64,000 bases of DNA from C-114 sp963745405 (GTDB lineage: Bacteria; Chloroflexota; Limnocylindria; Limnocylindrales; CSP1-4): NCBI GenBank assembly GCA_963745405.1, contig CAVUWY010000002.1:806001-870000 (forward strand), read 5' to 3'. Below, one piece after another: positions 43,044 to 52,237 of the stretch. The notes under the pieces are model-generated. The model did not search any database and was not told the origin of the DNA. It saw only the letters and a program-made list of their open reading frames with translations. Position numbers and translations under genes: made by a program. Numbering within the stretch: position 1 is the stretch's first letter; each line of letters begins with the position of its first letter.

Positions 43044-44225
43044 TCAGCCGACCGCCGCCTTGGCCGCATCCCACAGCTCGTCGAGGGCGGCGAAGTCGAG
43101 GTCGCGCAACGCGACGCCGCGCTCGGCGGCCAGCCGCTCGACCTCGCGGAACCGCCGGCGGAACTTGTCGTTCGCCTCGCGGAGGGCGGCCTCGGCCTCG
43201 ATGCCGTGGCGCCGCCCGTAGTTGACGGCGACCATGAGCAGGTCGCCGAGCTCCTCGCGCCGGTTCGCCTCGCTGTCGGCCGTCAGCAGCTCGGCCAGCT
43301 CCTCGTGGACCTTCTCGACGATGCCGTCGACCGTCGGCCAGTCGTAGCCGAGGTGGGCCGCCCGGTCCTGCATCTCCTGGCTCGCGGCGAGGGCCGGCAG
43401 GGATCGGCTGATCCCATCGAGTGCGCTCCGCGGAGCGGCCGGCGATGCGCCCTGGGACGACTCGCCATCGGCGGCGGCTACGTCTGCCCGGTCCGCCTCG
43501 GCTCGTTCGGCCTCCTTGATCCGTTCCCACTGGCGGTTCACGTCGCCGGCGGTCCGGGCGACGGCATCGCCGAACACATGGGGGTGGCGGCGGACGATCT
43601 TGCGGCCGATCGCGTCCTCGACGTCGGTCAGGTCGAAGATCCCTTCCTCGGCGGCCAGTTGAGCGTGGAGGATCACCTGGAGGAGCAGGTCGCCGAGCTC
43701 GTCGGCGAGCGCGGGCGTGGCGCCATCGGCAAGCGCGTCGTAGACCTCGTACGTCTCCTCGAGGAGGTGGCCGCGCAGCGACTCGTGGGTCTGCTCGCGA
43801 TCCCACGGACAGCCGTCGGGCGCGCGGAGCCGGGCGGAGAGCCACGGCAGTGCCCACGGGCTCGCCGGGGCGAGCTCGGCCGAGATCGACCCGAAGTACA
43901 GCGGGGCGGCGAGATCGCCGGTCCCGAGCGCGCCGGTCGTCAGCGGCTCGGGAGCGCCGAAGCGGCCGACGGGATGGTCGGCGGGATAGAGACGCCCGAG
44001 GACGGCGAGCGGATCCTGGCCGCGCGGCCCATGGCGGCCCGGCAGTGCGGCGGGCGTCTCGTCGACCGATGGGTCGCCACCGAGCAGGGCGGCCGGGACG
44101 AGGATGAGCGGACGGGCCGGATCGATCGGTGTCGCGATGAGTCGCTCGACGGCGACGACCTGCAATCCCCCGACCGGGTCGAGCCCCCAGCGGACGCGCG
44201 CCTCAGCGACGAGCGCGTCGAGCAT
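43044..44225 (-). CDS. mazG: MazG NTP pyrophosphohydrolase with partial tetrapyrrole-methylase domain
   Basis: 393 residues. Two MazG modules follow each other: residues about 120-215 (L-R-A-P-D-G-C-P-W-D-R-E-Q-T-H, E-E-T-Y-E, D-E-L-G-D-L-L) and about 285-370 (V-H-E-E-L-A-E-L and E-E-L-G-D-L-L-M), each with the E-E-x-x-E / E-x-x-D metal sites. The first 115 residues (L-Q-V-V-A-V-E-R-L-I, P-I-D-P-A-R-P-L-I-L-V) match the rear half of the tetrapyrrole methylase seen in YabN-type fusions, while the SAM-binding front half is missing. It starts nine bases after the foldase gene. Confidence 0.9.
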   Translation of the reverse strand: MLDALVAEARVRWGLDPVGGLQVVAVERLIATPIDPARPLILVPAALLGGDPSVDETPAALPGRHGPRGQDPLAVLGRLYPADHPVGRFGAPEPLTTGALGTGDLAAPLYFGSISAELAPASPWALPWLSARLRAPDGCPWDREQTHESLRGHLLEETYEVYDALADGATPALADELGDLLLQVILHAQLAAEEGIFDLTDVEDAIGRKIVRRHPHVFGDAVARTAGDVNRQWERIKEAERAEADRADVAAADGESSQGASPAAPRSALDGISRSLPALAASQEMQDRAAHLGYDWPTVDGIVEKVHEELAELLTADSEANRREELGDLLMVAVNYGRRHGIEAEAALREANDKFRRRFREVERLAAERGVALRDLDFAALDELWDAAKAAVG

Positions 44226-44234
44226 CCGGGTCGA

Positions 44235-45992
44235 TCAGCCGCCGGTCGTCGGCGGCGAGCTGGCGGTCGAGTAGGCCGGATCGGTCGTGATGGAGGCGTT
44301 CGCTTTCTGTCCGTCGTACCAGTTCTGGAACGCGCCGGTCTTGAGGGTGGCGATCTGGTTCGCGTCCGGAAGCCGGGTCTGCTCGTCGATCACCTTGAAG
44401 AGGTACAGCGAGGTCCCGTCGGTCACGACGTCGGAGACCTGGTTGACCGAGAGCTTGTTGATGGCCGTCTCGAGCTTCGAGCTCAGCTGGTTCGGGGCGA
44501 TCCAGCCCATGTCGCCGCCCTTGCTGGCGTCGGAGGCCTCGGAGTTGGCCTTGGCGATGGCCCCGAAGTCAGCGCCCGGCTTGGCGAGGTCGAGGGTGAA
44601 GCCGCTCATCCGGGTGAGGGCCGGCTGGCGCCGGGCGACGAACTGGATGACGTGCCAGCCGAACTGGGTCTGGACCGGCGGCAGGATCTCGTTCGGCGTC
44701 AGGTTCGGGGCGAAGATCGCGTCGCCGAACGGCTTCACGAGGTCGGTCTGGCTGAGGTAACCGAGGTCGCCACCGTTGGCGGCCGATCCCGTGTCGGCGC
44801 TGTCGGACGCCGCGATCGAGGCGAACTTCGACGGATCCTTCAGCAGCTCGTAGTAGGTCTGCAGGGCGTGCTGGTGGGCGACCTCCCAGCCCGGGTCGTT
44901 CGACGGCGGGGCCGATGCCGACGGGTCGGAGGTCGGGGCGTAGAGGATGTGGCGAGCGTCGACCTGGTCGGTGACGATCGGCTGGCCGGTGTTCTGGTCC
45001 GTCTGCTGGGTGAGCATGATCTCGAGGACGTGGCGCTGATCCGACGGCTTGGTCGTCGAGTCCGCCACGAGCCGGTTCTCGAGGTCGGTGCGGGTCACGT
45101 CCGCCTGGACCGCCTTGCGGTAGACGTCCATCGAGATGCCCTTGTCGGTGATCGACTGCTGGTAGTTCGGGTCCACCGAGGTAGGGATGATGTTGGTCAC
45201 CCGACCGATGCGGAAGATGCCGTCGGCGCCCTTGACGACGTCGGTGATCCCGTTGTTCTGGACGGCGAACACGGCGTCGAGGTAGGCGGGATCGAGCGAG
45301 CTGTTGGCCTTCTCGGTCACGCCCAGGTCGCCGCCGGCCGGGTCGGTCAGGTCGGTCGACTGCTTGGCGACCGTCTCCCACGCCGTGCCGGCCTTGAGCT
45401 GGGCCAGCGCCGCGTTGGCCTTGCTGAGCGCCACGCTCGTCTGGATCGGGGTCGGCGTCGTCGCCGGCGCGGTCACGTCGGGCTGGAACTCGATGACCCA
45501 GACGTCGCGCGCCTCGGGGCGGGTCGCCTCGTCGAGGAGCTTGGCGTCGATGTCGGCCGGCGTGACGGTGATGCCCATCTTCGCCGCGAGCTCGCTCTGG
45601 AGCTGGGCATCGACGAGGTTCTGCAGCGACTGCGAGAGGATCGTCTGCTGGTCCTGCTTGGCCTGGTCGATCTGGGCGATCTGCTGGTCCGACTGGTCCT
45701 TGGTGATCCGGCCCGTCGAGACCGCGTCACGGAGCTGCGACTCGAGCTCGTTCAGCCGCCAGATGTCGACGCTGAAGCGATCGCGGAGGTCGTCCTTCGT
45801 GATCGAGTGGCCGTTGACCGTGGCCACGGCTGCGAGGTGATCGCCGTAGTAGCTCGCGCCGGCGGCGGCGGCGAGGATGAGGAAGGCGGCGAGGACGATC
45901 AGCCCGAAGGCAAGGTTGGTGAACAGCGTCCGCCGGCCGGTGTCGCGTGAGCGGTCGCCGCGTCGCGAGGCCGATCTGGCATTGGAGGTCAT
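44235..45992 (-). CDS. Membrane-anchored SurA/PrsA-type peptidyl-prolyl isomerase
   Basis: 585 residues: a basic N-terminus, one helix (about 25-48) as uncleaved anchor, a SurA-N-like helical region with V-N-G-H-S-I-T-K-D-D-L, and three parvulin-type modules. The first ends G-G-D-L-G-V-T-E. The second begins V-D-A-R-H-I-L-Y and contains G-G-D-L-G-Y-L-S-Q and F-G-W-H-V-I-Q-F. The third has G-G-D-M-G-W-I-A-P. Only the second retains the parvulin histidine in A-R-H-I-L, so it is probably the active one. Expected to fold proteins outside the membrane. First gene of the operon with mazG, rph and rdgB. Confidence 0.88.
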   Translation of the reverse strand: MTSNARSASRRGDRSRDTGRRTLFTNLAFGLIVLAAFLILAAAAGASYYGDHLAAVATVNGHSITKDDLRDRFSVDIWRLNELESQLRDAVSTGRITKDQSDQQIAQIDQAKQDQQTILSQSLQNLVDAQLQSELAAKMGITVTPADIDAKLLDEATRPEARDVWVIEFQPDVTAPATTPTPIQTSVALSKANAALAQLKAGTAWETVAKQSTDLTDPAGGDLGVTEKANSSLDPAYLDAVFAVQNNGITDVVKGADGIFRIGRVTNIIPTSVDPNYQQSITDKGISMDVYRKAVQADVTRTDLENRLVADSTTKPSDQRHVLEIMLTQQTDQNTGQPIVTDQVDARHILYAPTSDPSASAPPSNDPGWEVAHQHALQTYYELLKDPSKFASIAASDSADTGSAANGGDLGYLSQTDLVKPFGDAIFAPNLTPNEILPPVQTQFGWHVIQFVARRQPALTRMSGFTLDLAKPGADFGAIAKANSEASDASKGGDMGWIAPNQLSSKLETAINKLSVNQVSDVVTDGTSLYLFKVIDEQTRLPDANQIATLKTGAFQNWYDGQKANASITTDPAYSTASSPPTTGG

Positions 45993-46050
45993 ACGGGTCC
46001 AGTGGTCCTTGTGAGGGAACGGTCAACGGCCGGTGGGCCGGACCGGACGG

Positions 46051-46057
46051 TATGCTA
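46051..46057. promoter_or_regulatory. Palindromic bidirectional -10 element
   Basis: GGTATGCTACC at 46049-46059 reads TATGCT on the plus strand and TAGCAT on the minus strand. It sits between the divergent foldase gene (start 45992) and methyltransferase gene (start 46097), so one symmetric box may serve both. Seen directly; use in both directions is inferred. Confidence 0.45.
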
Positions 46058-46096
46058 CCGCATCCTCCCTAAACGGCCCGTAAAGGAGCGGCCCGG

Positions 46097-46942
46097 ATGC
46101 CCTCGCCCACGGCTCGAGCACTTCGCGATATCGCGATCTCCCACGGTACCGACAAGCAGGGCGTGCACTCGTACGCCGAGGCGTATGAGGGCCAGCTCGG
46201 GCATCTCCGCTCCAGACCCATCGTCCTTCTCGAGATCGGTGTCGGCGGTTACGCGGATCCGAATGCAGGCGGTGCTTCGCTCCGGATGTGGAAGGAGTAC
46301 TTCCCGCACGCCCGGGTCATCGGGATCGACATCTACGACAAGACCGCCCTGGCCGAGGATCGCATCGTCATCGAGCGGGGCGACCAAAGCGACGCCGGAT
46401 TCCTGGCTGCGCTCGCCGCGAAGTACGGCCCGTTCGATGTCATCGTCGACGACGGGAGTCACGTCTGCGCCCATGTCGTCGCTTCGTTCGAAGGGCTCTT
46501 CGAACACCTGAGCCCGGATGGCATCTACGCCATCGAGGACCTGCAGACGTCGTACTGGGAGGGTGCCTATGGCGGCTCGAGCGCACCCGGCGCGCCGGGA
46601 ACGACGATGGCGCTTCTACGCGGCCTCGCCGACGGCCTCAATCATGCCGAGTTCGACATCGCCGATTACCACCCGAGCTACTTCGACCTGAACGTCCGGT
46701 CGGTGACGTTCTTCCACAACCTTGCATTCATCCAGAAGGGTCCGAATTCCGAGGGCTCCAACATCCTGCCGCCGCATCCGCGCCCGGAGCGGTTGTTCTC
46801 GACGGTCGGTCCCGCGGTCGTTCGGGCACCCGCGACAGCCCGGCCCGGGCATGGAACGCGGGGCTGGCTGCGACGGACGATTCCGAAGCCGATCCGGACT
46901 CGGATGATGGCGGGATACCGACGGCTCCGGCCCGGCCGCTGA
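46097..46942 (+). CDS. Macrocin-type O-methyltransferase-like protein
   Basis: 281 residues from ATG behind AAAGGAG. The Rossmann core shows L-E-I-G-V-G-G-Y (SAM loop), W-K-E-Y-F-P-H-A-R-V-I-G-I-D-I-Y and D-V-I-V-D-D-G-S-H, matching the TylE/macrocin O-methyltransferase group that methylates sugars, whose D-D-G-S-H binds a metal. The C-terminal 80 residues are basic. It opens the glycan locus, so the likely target is a sugar of the surface polymer. Confidence 0.82.
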   Translation: MPSPTARALRDIAISHGTDKQGVHSYAEAYEGQLGHLRSRPIVLLEIGVGGYADPNAGGASLRMWKEYFPHARVIGIDIYDKTALAEDRIVIERGDQSDAGFLAALAAKYGPFDVIVDDGSHVCAHVVASFEGLFEHLSPDGIYAIEDLQTSYWEGAYGGSSAPGAPGTTMALLRGLADGLNHAEFDIADYHPSYFDLNVRSVTFFHNLAFIQKGPNSEGSNILPPHPRPERLFSTVGPAVVRAPATARPGHGTRGWLRRTIPKPIRTRMMAGYRRLRPGR

Positions 46943-46946
46943 GCCG

Positions 46947-48506
46947 TCATGGTGCGGGGCCCGCACCGACCGTTGGCACCTGCCAGACCCAGTAGCGCCG
47001 CACTGGGTCCGCAGCGAGCAGGTCGAGCCGGACGCCGTTGACCACGACGGGACCGCTCGATCCGAGGACCGCCAGCGACCCCGGGGCGTCGGATCGGGCG
47101 TCGTGGTAGATGACCCGCCCCGGGCTCGCGCCGAGCGTTCCGTGGGCGAGCCTCACCGCGGCATCCTGGTCGATGCTCGTGAGCGGCAGACCGAGGTCGA
47201 CGGCGAAGCGGGGTTGGAGCAACCCCGGGACGAGCAACCGTGGTTCGACGGCGCCGGCGGGGGCTGCGGCGAGGGCCCGCCGCGCGATCGGGACGACACG
47301 GTCGCTGTTCGCTGCGACCACGAGCTCCGTGTGGATGAGGCTCACCGTGTCGCGGTTGAGCGGCCCGACCTCCTTCGCCATCGCTATCGCGGCGACCGCG
47401 GTGAAGACGACCGTGCCCGCGATCGTGATCGCGACCCGGCCGCGGGAGTCGATACGAGACGTGGTGGACCGGGCCAGCTCCCCCAGCCACGGGATTCGGA
47501 TGGAGCCGAAGCCTATCGCCGCTCCGAACAGGATCGCCAACTCGATCGGGATCGCGTAGCGGCTCGAGACGAACGTCCCGCGGATGGTGAGGAGGACGAG
47601 GAACGCACCGATGCCGGGGCCGAGGGCGAAGAGGCCGAGCAGGGGCACGATCAGCCTGCGACGGAGGAGGAACGCCCCGCCGAGCAGTGCCAACAGGCTG
47701 ATGATCCCGAAGCTGAGGAAGAACCGCGTCAGCCAGGAGACCATGTAGCTGGGCGTCTGGATCGCGACCGCACCCGGGACGTTCAGAGAATATCGCGCCG
47801 CCACGTCGAGCCAGAACAGCGGGTCTCCCGTCAACAGCCAATCGTGGATGAGCATGACGGGGATGGCCAGGAAGCCCACGAGCAGGAGCGCCGACGCCCG
47901 CGGTGGGCCGGCGCGATGACGTCGCCGCGCGTCGACCGCGGAGATGGCGAGTGCAATCGCGGCCACGGCGACGATCACGAGCGTCTCGATGCGGGCGAGG
48001 GAGGCGAGCAGAAGCGCCATGCCGGCGATCCCATAGCGCGGCCGCTGCTGGGACAGGGCAAGACCGGCGACCACCCAGCCGAGCATCGCCCAGGCCTCCG
48101 CATATGCACGGGAGACGTCGATCAGCAAGGGCCCCGAACAGACGAGGGCCACGGCGGCGAAGACCCCGGCCGCCAGGCCGGCATACCGGCGGGCGAGGAC
48201 CGCCGCCCCACCGATGGCAGCCGCGTAGACCGCGATCGTCGCCCAGACGAGGACTCGCCAGTCATGGGTGATGGCGTGCAGCACCCCGAACACGACGGTC
48301 AGGAGCGGCTTCGGCGTGGCGACGAGCGAGCCCTCGAGGTGTCGCCCGCTCACGATCCGGTCGAAGTACAGCACGGACGCCGTGCTGTCGTAGTCGACCG
48401 CGCCGGTGTGGATAGGGCGCAGCACGACAAGGGCCACGGCACCCGCGAACATCGCAGCCCCTGCAGCGAGAGCGGCTTCTCTCCCCCACCTGGGACCAGC
48501 GCGCAT
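46947..48506 (-). CDS. Multi-helix membrane protein, GT-C glycosyltransferase-like
   Basis: 519 residues from the ATG at 48506, placed by a CAGAAT box six bases upstream; an upstream frame to 48674 lacks homology. About 12 hydrophobic helices, then a soluble C-terminal domain of about 150 residues. The loop after TM1 carries V-D-Y-D-S-T, fitting the acidic motif of GT-C enzymes that use lipid-linked sugars. Similar proteins transfer sugars outside the membrane. A glycan-locus location supports this, but the acceptor is unknown. Confidence 0.7.
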   Translation of the reverse strand: MRAGPRWGREAALAAGAAMFAGAVALVVLRPIHTGAVDYDSTASVLYFDRIVSGRHLEGSLVATPKPLLTVVFGVLHAITHDWRVLVWATIAVYAAAIGGAAVLARRYAGLAAGVFAAVALVCSGPLLIDVSRAYAEAWAMLGWVVAGLALSQQRPRYGIAGMALLLASLARIETLVIVAVAAIALAISAVDARRRHRAGPPRASALLLVGFLAIPVMLIHDWLLTGDPLFWLDVAARYSLNVPGAVAIQTPSYMVSWLTRFFLSFGIISLLALLGGAFLLRRRLIVPLLGLFALGPGIGAFLVLLTIRGTFVSSRYAIPIELAILFGAAIGFGSIRIPWLGELARSTTSRIDSRGRVAITIAGTVVFTAVAAIAMAKEVGPLNRDTVSLIHTELVVAANSDRVVPIARRALAAAPAGAVEPRLLVPGLLQPRFAVDLGLPLTSIDQDAAVRLAHGTLGASPGRVIYHDARSDAPGSLAVLGSSGPVVVNGVRLDLLAADPVRRYWVWQVPTVGAGPAP

Positions 48507-48512
48507 CCGCGC

Positions 48513-48518
48513 ATTCTG
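48513..48518 (-). promoter_or_regulatory. Leaderless promoter -10 box of the GT-C-like gene
   Basis: CAGAAT on the minus strand, six bases upstream of ATG 48506, with no ribosome binding site. It lies in the short gap behind the preceding glycosyltransferase gene, suggesting separate transcription. Confidence 0.4.
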
Positions 48519-48558
48519 GCATAGCACCTCGGGCCGCCCGGTGGGCGGCCCGCCCCGG

Positions 48559-49779
48559 TCAGGCGAGCGAGAGCCGGGCCACGACCGAGAGATAGCTCGC
48601 GGCGGTGCGTTCCCAGGACAGCCCCTCGACGATCGCGGAGGCGCGCCTGACCGCAGCCTCGCGGGAATCGGCATCGTCGACGAGCCTGACGATCGCCGCC
48701 GCGAGCGAGTCGGGTTCGCCGGTCTCGTAGAGAGCGACCGCGCCGGCGGGGAACGTTCGCTCGACCAGCGGCAGGCGTGAAGCGACGACGGGCTTGGCCA
48801 TCGCGGCGTACTCGAGGACTTTCGTCGACAGGCTCAGCTCGGTGAACCGATCGCGCCGGGTGGGTGCCAGCCCGATGTCGCCCGCTGCCACGACCGAAGG
48901 GACCTGTTCGATCGGGATCCGCCCGTGGAAGGCGACCCGGTCCCCGATCGCCAGCCTGTCCGCCAGCGCGCGGAGCGCCGCCTCGGAGTCGCCTCGGCCA
49001 TAGAGGTCGAGGCGCGCGTCGAGCTCCGGGTGGCGGGCGGCGAGCGTCGCGACCGCCCGGATCGCCACATCCAGCTCATAGGTGGGCGTGAGCGCACCTG
49101 TGTACACGAGCCGGACACTGCCGTCCTCCCGGAACGCCCGCCTCGGATGGGCCTCTCGGTCGAACCTGCTCAGCGATGGGCTGTTGGCGACGACCGTGAC
49201 TTTGGTCGGTGCCACCCCGATCGCGACCAGTCGGTCGCGCAGCGCCTCGTTGACCGTAAGGGTGGCCGATGAGACTCCGATCGATAGTCGCTCCTGGACC
49301 AGGAGGAGCCGATGAAGGACGCCATGACCGCCGGCGAACCGGGAGAGGAAGAATTCGGGCATCGCCTCGTGGAGGTCGAGCAGGATCGGGACGCCGGCCA
49401 GGCGGAGGGGCATTGCGGCAAAGACGAGGAAGTCGGGGAGGCTATGTACCTGGACCAGGCCGAACCGCTGGTGGCGGTGTAACCGGACCGCTCTCCAGGC
49501 CGCCCTCGTAAAGAAGCTCAGGTACTCGCGCAGATATACCCTGAGTCGAGCTCCCTGGTGCCGCTGAACATCCAGATGGTGGACCTCGACGCCTGAGATC
49601 ACCACGGTCGCCGGATCGCCATCTCGACGCAATCCGAGCACGTGGACCGGGATCCCCGCCGCGACGAGCGCCTCGGCCTCACTGCGCACGCGCGTGTCCT
49701 CCTCGTAGTACGCGTGGACGATCATGAGGACCGGGCGGCGTCGTCTGCCCAACGGCGCGTTCAGGATGGACCCGACCAA
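48559..49779 (-). CDS. Glycosyltransferase, family 4 type
   Basis: About 406 residues if started at TTG 49779, which overlaps the end of the dehydrogenase gene; an ATG at 49725 is the alternative and would skip 18 residues. GT-B fold: N-terminal M-I-V-H-A-Y-Y-E-E-D-T-R-V-R and V-Q-V-H-S-L-P-D-F. C-terminal domain with L-V-Y-T-G-A-L-T-P-T-Y-E-L-D, F-H-G-R-I-P and L-S-T-K-V-L-E-Y-A-A-M-A-K-P-V-V-A in the nucleotide-sugar site. Sugar and linkage unknown. Confidence 0.85.
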   Translation of the reverse strand: MVGSILNAPLGRRRRPVLMIVHAYYEEDTRVRSEAEALVAAGIPVHVLGLRRDGDPATVVISGVEVHHLDVQRHQGARLRVYLREYLSFFTRAAWRAVRLHRHQRFGLVQVHSLPDFLVFAAMPLRLAGVPILLDLHEAMPEFFLSRFAGGHGVLHRLLLVQERLSIGVSSATLTVNEALRDRLVAIGVAPTKVTVVANSPSLSRFDREAHPRRAFREDGSVRLVYTGALTPTYELDVAIRAVATLAARHPELDARLDLYGRGDSEAALRALADRLAIGDRVAFHGRIPIEQVPSVVAAGDIGLAPTRRDRFTELSLSTKVLEYAAMAKPVVASRLPLVERTFPAGAVALYETGEPDSLAAAIVRLVDDADSREAAVRRASAIVEGLSWERTAASYLSVVARLSLA

Positions 49780-51065
49780 CCCGCCCCGAGCCGGAGGACC
49801 TGACGGGGCCGGAGGGCACGACCCGCGGAGCTGTGGACCGTGTCGACGATGAGGTCGGCGCGGTCGTACACGGTCGACCAATCGATCGCGGCGTGAGCGG
49901 TGACGACGACTACGGCATCGGCCCAACCGAGCAGGCCGGGCAGGTCCTCGCTCGTCCTCGCCGTGCCGTCGGCGTCCTGAAAGCTCGGGACGTGCGGGTC
50001 GTGGTAGCGGACCTCGGCCCCGCGGCGGGCGAGGCCAGCAAGCACATCCGCGGCCGGGGAGTTGCGGGCATCGCGGACGTCGGGCTTGAAGGCCACCCCG
50101 AGGATGCCGACCCGAGCGCCCTTGACTGCCTTCGCCCGGTCGTTGAGGCCCTCACCGACCAGATCGACGACGTGTCGAGGCATCGCGAGATTGATATCGC
50201 CGGCCAGCTCGATGAAGCGATCGACGAAGTCGAATTCACGGGCTCGCCAGGCGAGGTAGTACGGGTCGACCGGGATGCAATGGCCACCGACCCCGGGCCC
50301 GGGCGTGAAGCGCATGAAACCGAACGGCTTGGTGGCAGCGCCGTCGATCACCTCCCAGACATCGAGGCCCATCCGTTCACATAGCAGGGCCAGTTGGTTG
50401 ACGAGCGCGATGTTCACATTCCGGAACACGTTCTCGAGGAGTTTCGCCAATTCGGCCGCGTCGGGTGAAGTCATCTCGATGACCCGGTCGTTGATGCGTC
50501 GAAGGAGCGTCGCCGCGCGCTGTGTGGCGGCCGGCGTCGAACCGCCCACCAACCGTGGCACGGAACGCACCGCCGATGCCGGGTCGCCCGGGTTGACCCG
50601 CTCGGGAGCGTAGGCGAGATCGAAGTCGCGGCCCGCTATGAGGCCGCCCGCCTCGAGAGCCTTCCGAAAGGGGCCGGTCGTCGTCCCCGGGAACGTCGTC
50701 GACTGGAGAACGACGAGCTGACCGCCCCTCAGGTGCTCACGGACGAGTCCCGCGGCCGCGAGGACCGGTCCGAGGTCCGGGTCCTTTGCCTCGCTGATCG
50801 GGGTCGGTACGCAGACGAAGACGGCATCGACGTCGTCGAGCGGGGCCGTCGCCGCATGGGCGACCCTGAAGGCCGAAGCCGTCGCCTTCGCCAGACGGGC
50901 ATCCGGCACGTCGTCGATCGGCGAGGAACCGGCAGCGAGCTCGTCGACGCGAGTCTCGCTCGTGTCGACGCCGAGGACCGAGAGGCCCGCCTCGACGAAC
51001 GCGATGGCGAGAGGCAGGCCGACATAACCGAGCCCGATGACCGCAACCTGCCTGTCCTCGCTCAC
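49761..51065 (-). CDS. UDP-sugar 6-dehydrogenase (UDP-ManNAc/GlcNAc dehydrogenase type)
   Basis: 434 residues from GTG 51065 behind GGAGG. Oxidises C6 of a UDP-sugar to a uronic acid with two NAD. N-terminal Rossmann motif V-I-G-L-G-Y-V-G-L-P, lysine/asparagine pair in N-V-F-R-N-V-N-I-A, and the catalytic cysteine in P-G-V-G-G-H-C-I-P-V-D-P-Y-Y-L. The latter variant is typical of the WecC/WbpA branch rather than UDP-glucose dehydrogenase. With the WecB-like epimerase at 58012 it would give UDP-ManNAcA, though WbpA-type use of GlcNAc is equally possible. Confidence 0.88.
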   Translation of the reverse strand: MSEDRQVAVIGLGYVGLPLAIAFVEAGLSVLGVDTSETRVDELAAGSSPIDDVPDARLAKATASAFRVAHAATAPLDDVDAVFVCVPTPISEAKDPDLGPVLAAAGLVREHLRGGQLVVLQSTTFPGTTTGPFRKALEAGGLIAGRDFDLAYAPERVNPGDPASAVRSVPRLVGGSTPAATQRAATLLRRINDRVIEMTSPDAAELAKLLENVFRNVNIALVNQLALLCERMGLDVWEVIDGAATKPFGFMRFTPGPGVGGHCIPVDPYYLAWRAREFDFVDRFIELAGDINLAMPRHVVDLVGEGLNDRAKAVKGARVGILGVAFKPDVRDARNSPAADVLAGLARRGAEVRYHDPHVPSFQDADGTARTSEDLPGLLGWADAVVVVTAHAAIDWSTVYDRADLIVDTVHSSAGRALRPRQVLRLGAGWSGPS

Positions 51066-51144
51066 AGAACCTCCACGTGTCACCGTCCGTCGTCGGGCCG
51101 ACACTCGCTAGACTCGTCGGGATCCAGCCGTAGGTGGAGCGCCC

Positions 51145-51948
51145 GTGCGGCCGACTCGAGCCATCACGATATCGCGTCAGGCCATCCGCCGGTGGCGCGG
51201 CAGTGGTGAGCCAGCCCCGTCCGTGGGCGCGGCCCACGACGCCTCACTCTGGGAGCTCCTGAAGGCGTACCTCCCGGACGATCACGCCGAACAGGTCAAT
51301 GCGCGCTACTACATCGACCTCGTCATGAGACAGATACCCACCCCGCAGAACGTGATGGATCTCGGTTGCGGCGTAGGGGACTCGGTCGACCTCTTCCGCC
51401 GGATCGCGCCGGAGGTCCAGTGGGTCGGCGTGGACATCGCCGACTCGCAGGAGGTCGGTCAGCGTCGAAGGGACGATGCATCGTTCGTCACTTTCGACGG
51501 CCGACTGCTGCCTTTCCCGGACGAATCCTTCGACGTGGTGTATTCGAGCCAGGTGCTCGAACACGTCCGCGAACCGAGCATCCAGTTCAGTGAGATCGCC
51601 CGCGTGCTTCGCCCCGGCGGCACGTTCGTGGGGAGCACCTCGCAGCTCGAGCCCTATCACTCGATGAGCTATTGGAACTACACCCCCGTCGGGTTCGTCG
51701 AGCTTGCGGCCGAGGCCGGACTCCGGGTCGAAGAGTTGCGCCCCGGCATCGACGGCGTGACGCTGACGCTCCGCTCGTTCCTCGGTCGGCCGCCGGCATT
51801 CGGCAAGTGGTGGGACGAGGAGTCTCCGTTGAACCAGATGATCGATGAGTGGGGAAACCGCACAGGCCGGTCACCGGCCCTTGTCAACCTGCGCAAGCTC
51901 CAATTCGCTGGTCAGTTCGGGTTCCTCGTCCGGCGACCGTCGCCTTGA
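51145..51948 (+). CDS. Class I SAM-dependent methyltransferase
   Basis: 267 residues from GTG. SAM-binding loop V-M-D-L-G-C-G-V-G-D, acidic D-G-R-L-L-P-F-P, post-I motif S-F-D-V-V-Y-S-S-Q-V-L-E-H-V and R-V-L-R-P-G-G-T-F, all of the Methyltransf_11 type. A tail domain of about 90 residues follows. Located in the glycan locus, so probably a sugar or glycolipid methylase. Confidence 0.88.
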   Translation: MRPTRAITISRQAIRRWRGSGEPAPSVGAAHDASLWELLKAYLPDDHAEQVNARYYIDLVMRQIPTPQNVMDLGCGVGDSVDLFRRIAPEVQWVGVDIADSQEVGQRRRDDASFVTFDGRLLPFPDESFDVVYSSQVLEHVREPSIQFSEIARVLRPGGTFVGSTSQLEPYHSMSYWNYTPVGFVELAAEAGLRVEELRPGIDGVTLTLRSFLGRPPAFGKWWDEESPLNQMIDEWGNRTGRSPALVNLRKLQFAGQFGFLVRRPSP

Positions 51949-52163
51949 CTCCGTCGCGCGATGCGGCTGCGAGGGGTGACGGCGTCCCGACCGAGCTCGA
52001 CGACCTGATCGGTCGACTCGTCGAGGTCACGGCCGATCCGTCGCCGAACCGCAGCCTCCTCGAGGACCTCCGCGGCCGATACCCGTCGACCGCCGCGGTC
52101 CGACCGACCCAGGCGACTCGGCCTGGCGCTGACGCGGCGCCCGACGGCACCGTCACCGACTGA
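51945..52163 (+). CDS. Possible 72-residue hydrophilic protein
   Basis: TTG start overlaps the methyltransferase stop as TTGA. The centre, E-L-D-D-L-I-G-R-L-V-E-V-T-A-D-P-S-P, is amphipathic and helical. The rest is Ala/Pro-rich. No homology or motif. The overlap is the only support. Confidence 0.35.
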   Translation: MTPSRDAAARGDGVPTELDDLIGRLVEVTADPSPNRSLLEDLRGRYPSTAAVRPTQATRPGADAAPDGTVTD

Positions 52164-52224
52164 CCTGGGCCCAGCACGGCGACCGATCGGTGGGGCCGCC
52201 GACGGCACGGGCGATCGCGCCGCA

Positions 52225-52230
52225 TATACT
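52225..52230 (+). promoter_or_regulatory. Consensus -10 box of a leaderless transcript
   Basis: TATACT, seven bases upstream of ATG 52238 with no ribosome binding site between. The best -10 match noticed in the window. It starts the long glycosyltransferase transcript running to 58029. Confidence 0.6.
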
Positions 52231-52237
52231 CGGAACC

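Noticed and set aside
42576..45950. A 1124-codon plus-strand frame opposite rph, mazG and the foldase gene
   Set aside because: Antisense shadow with repetitive E/D/R/V/L composition and no motif. All three minus-strand genes are well recognised.
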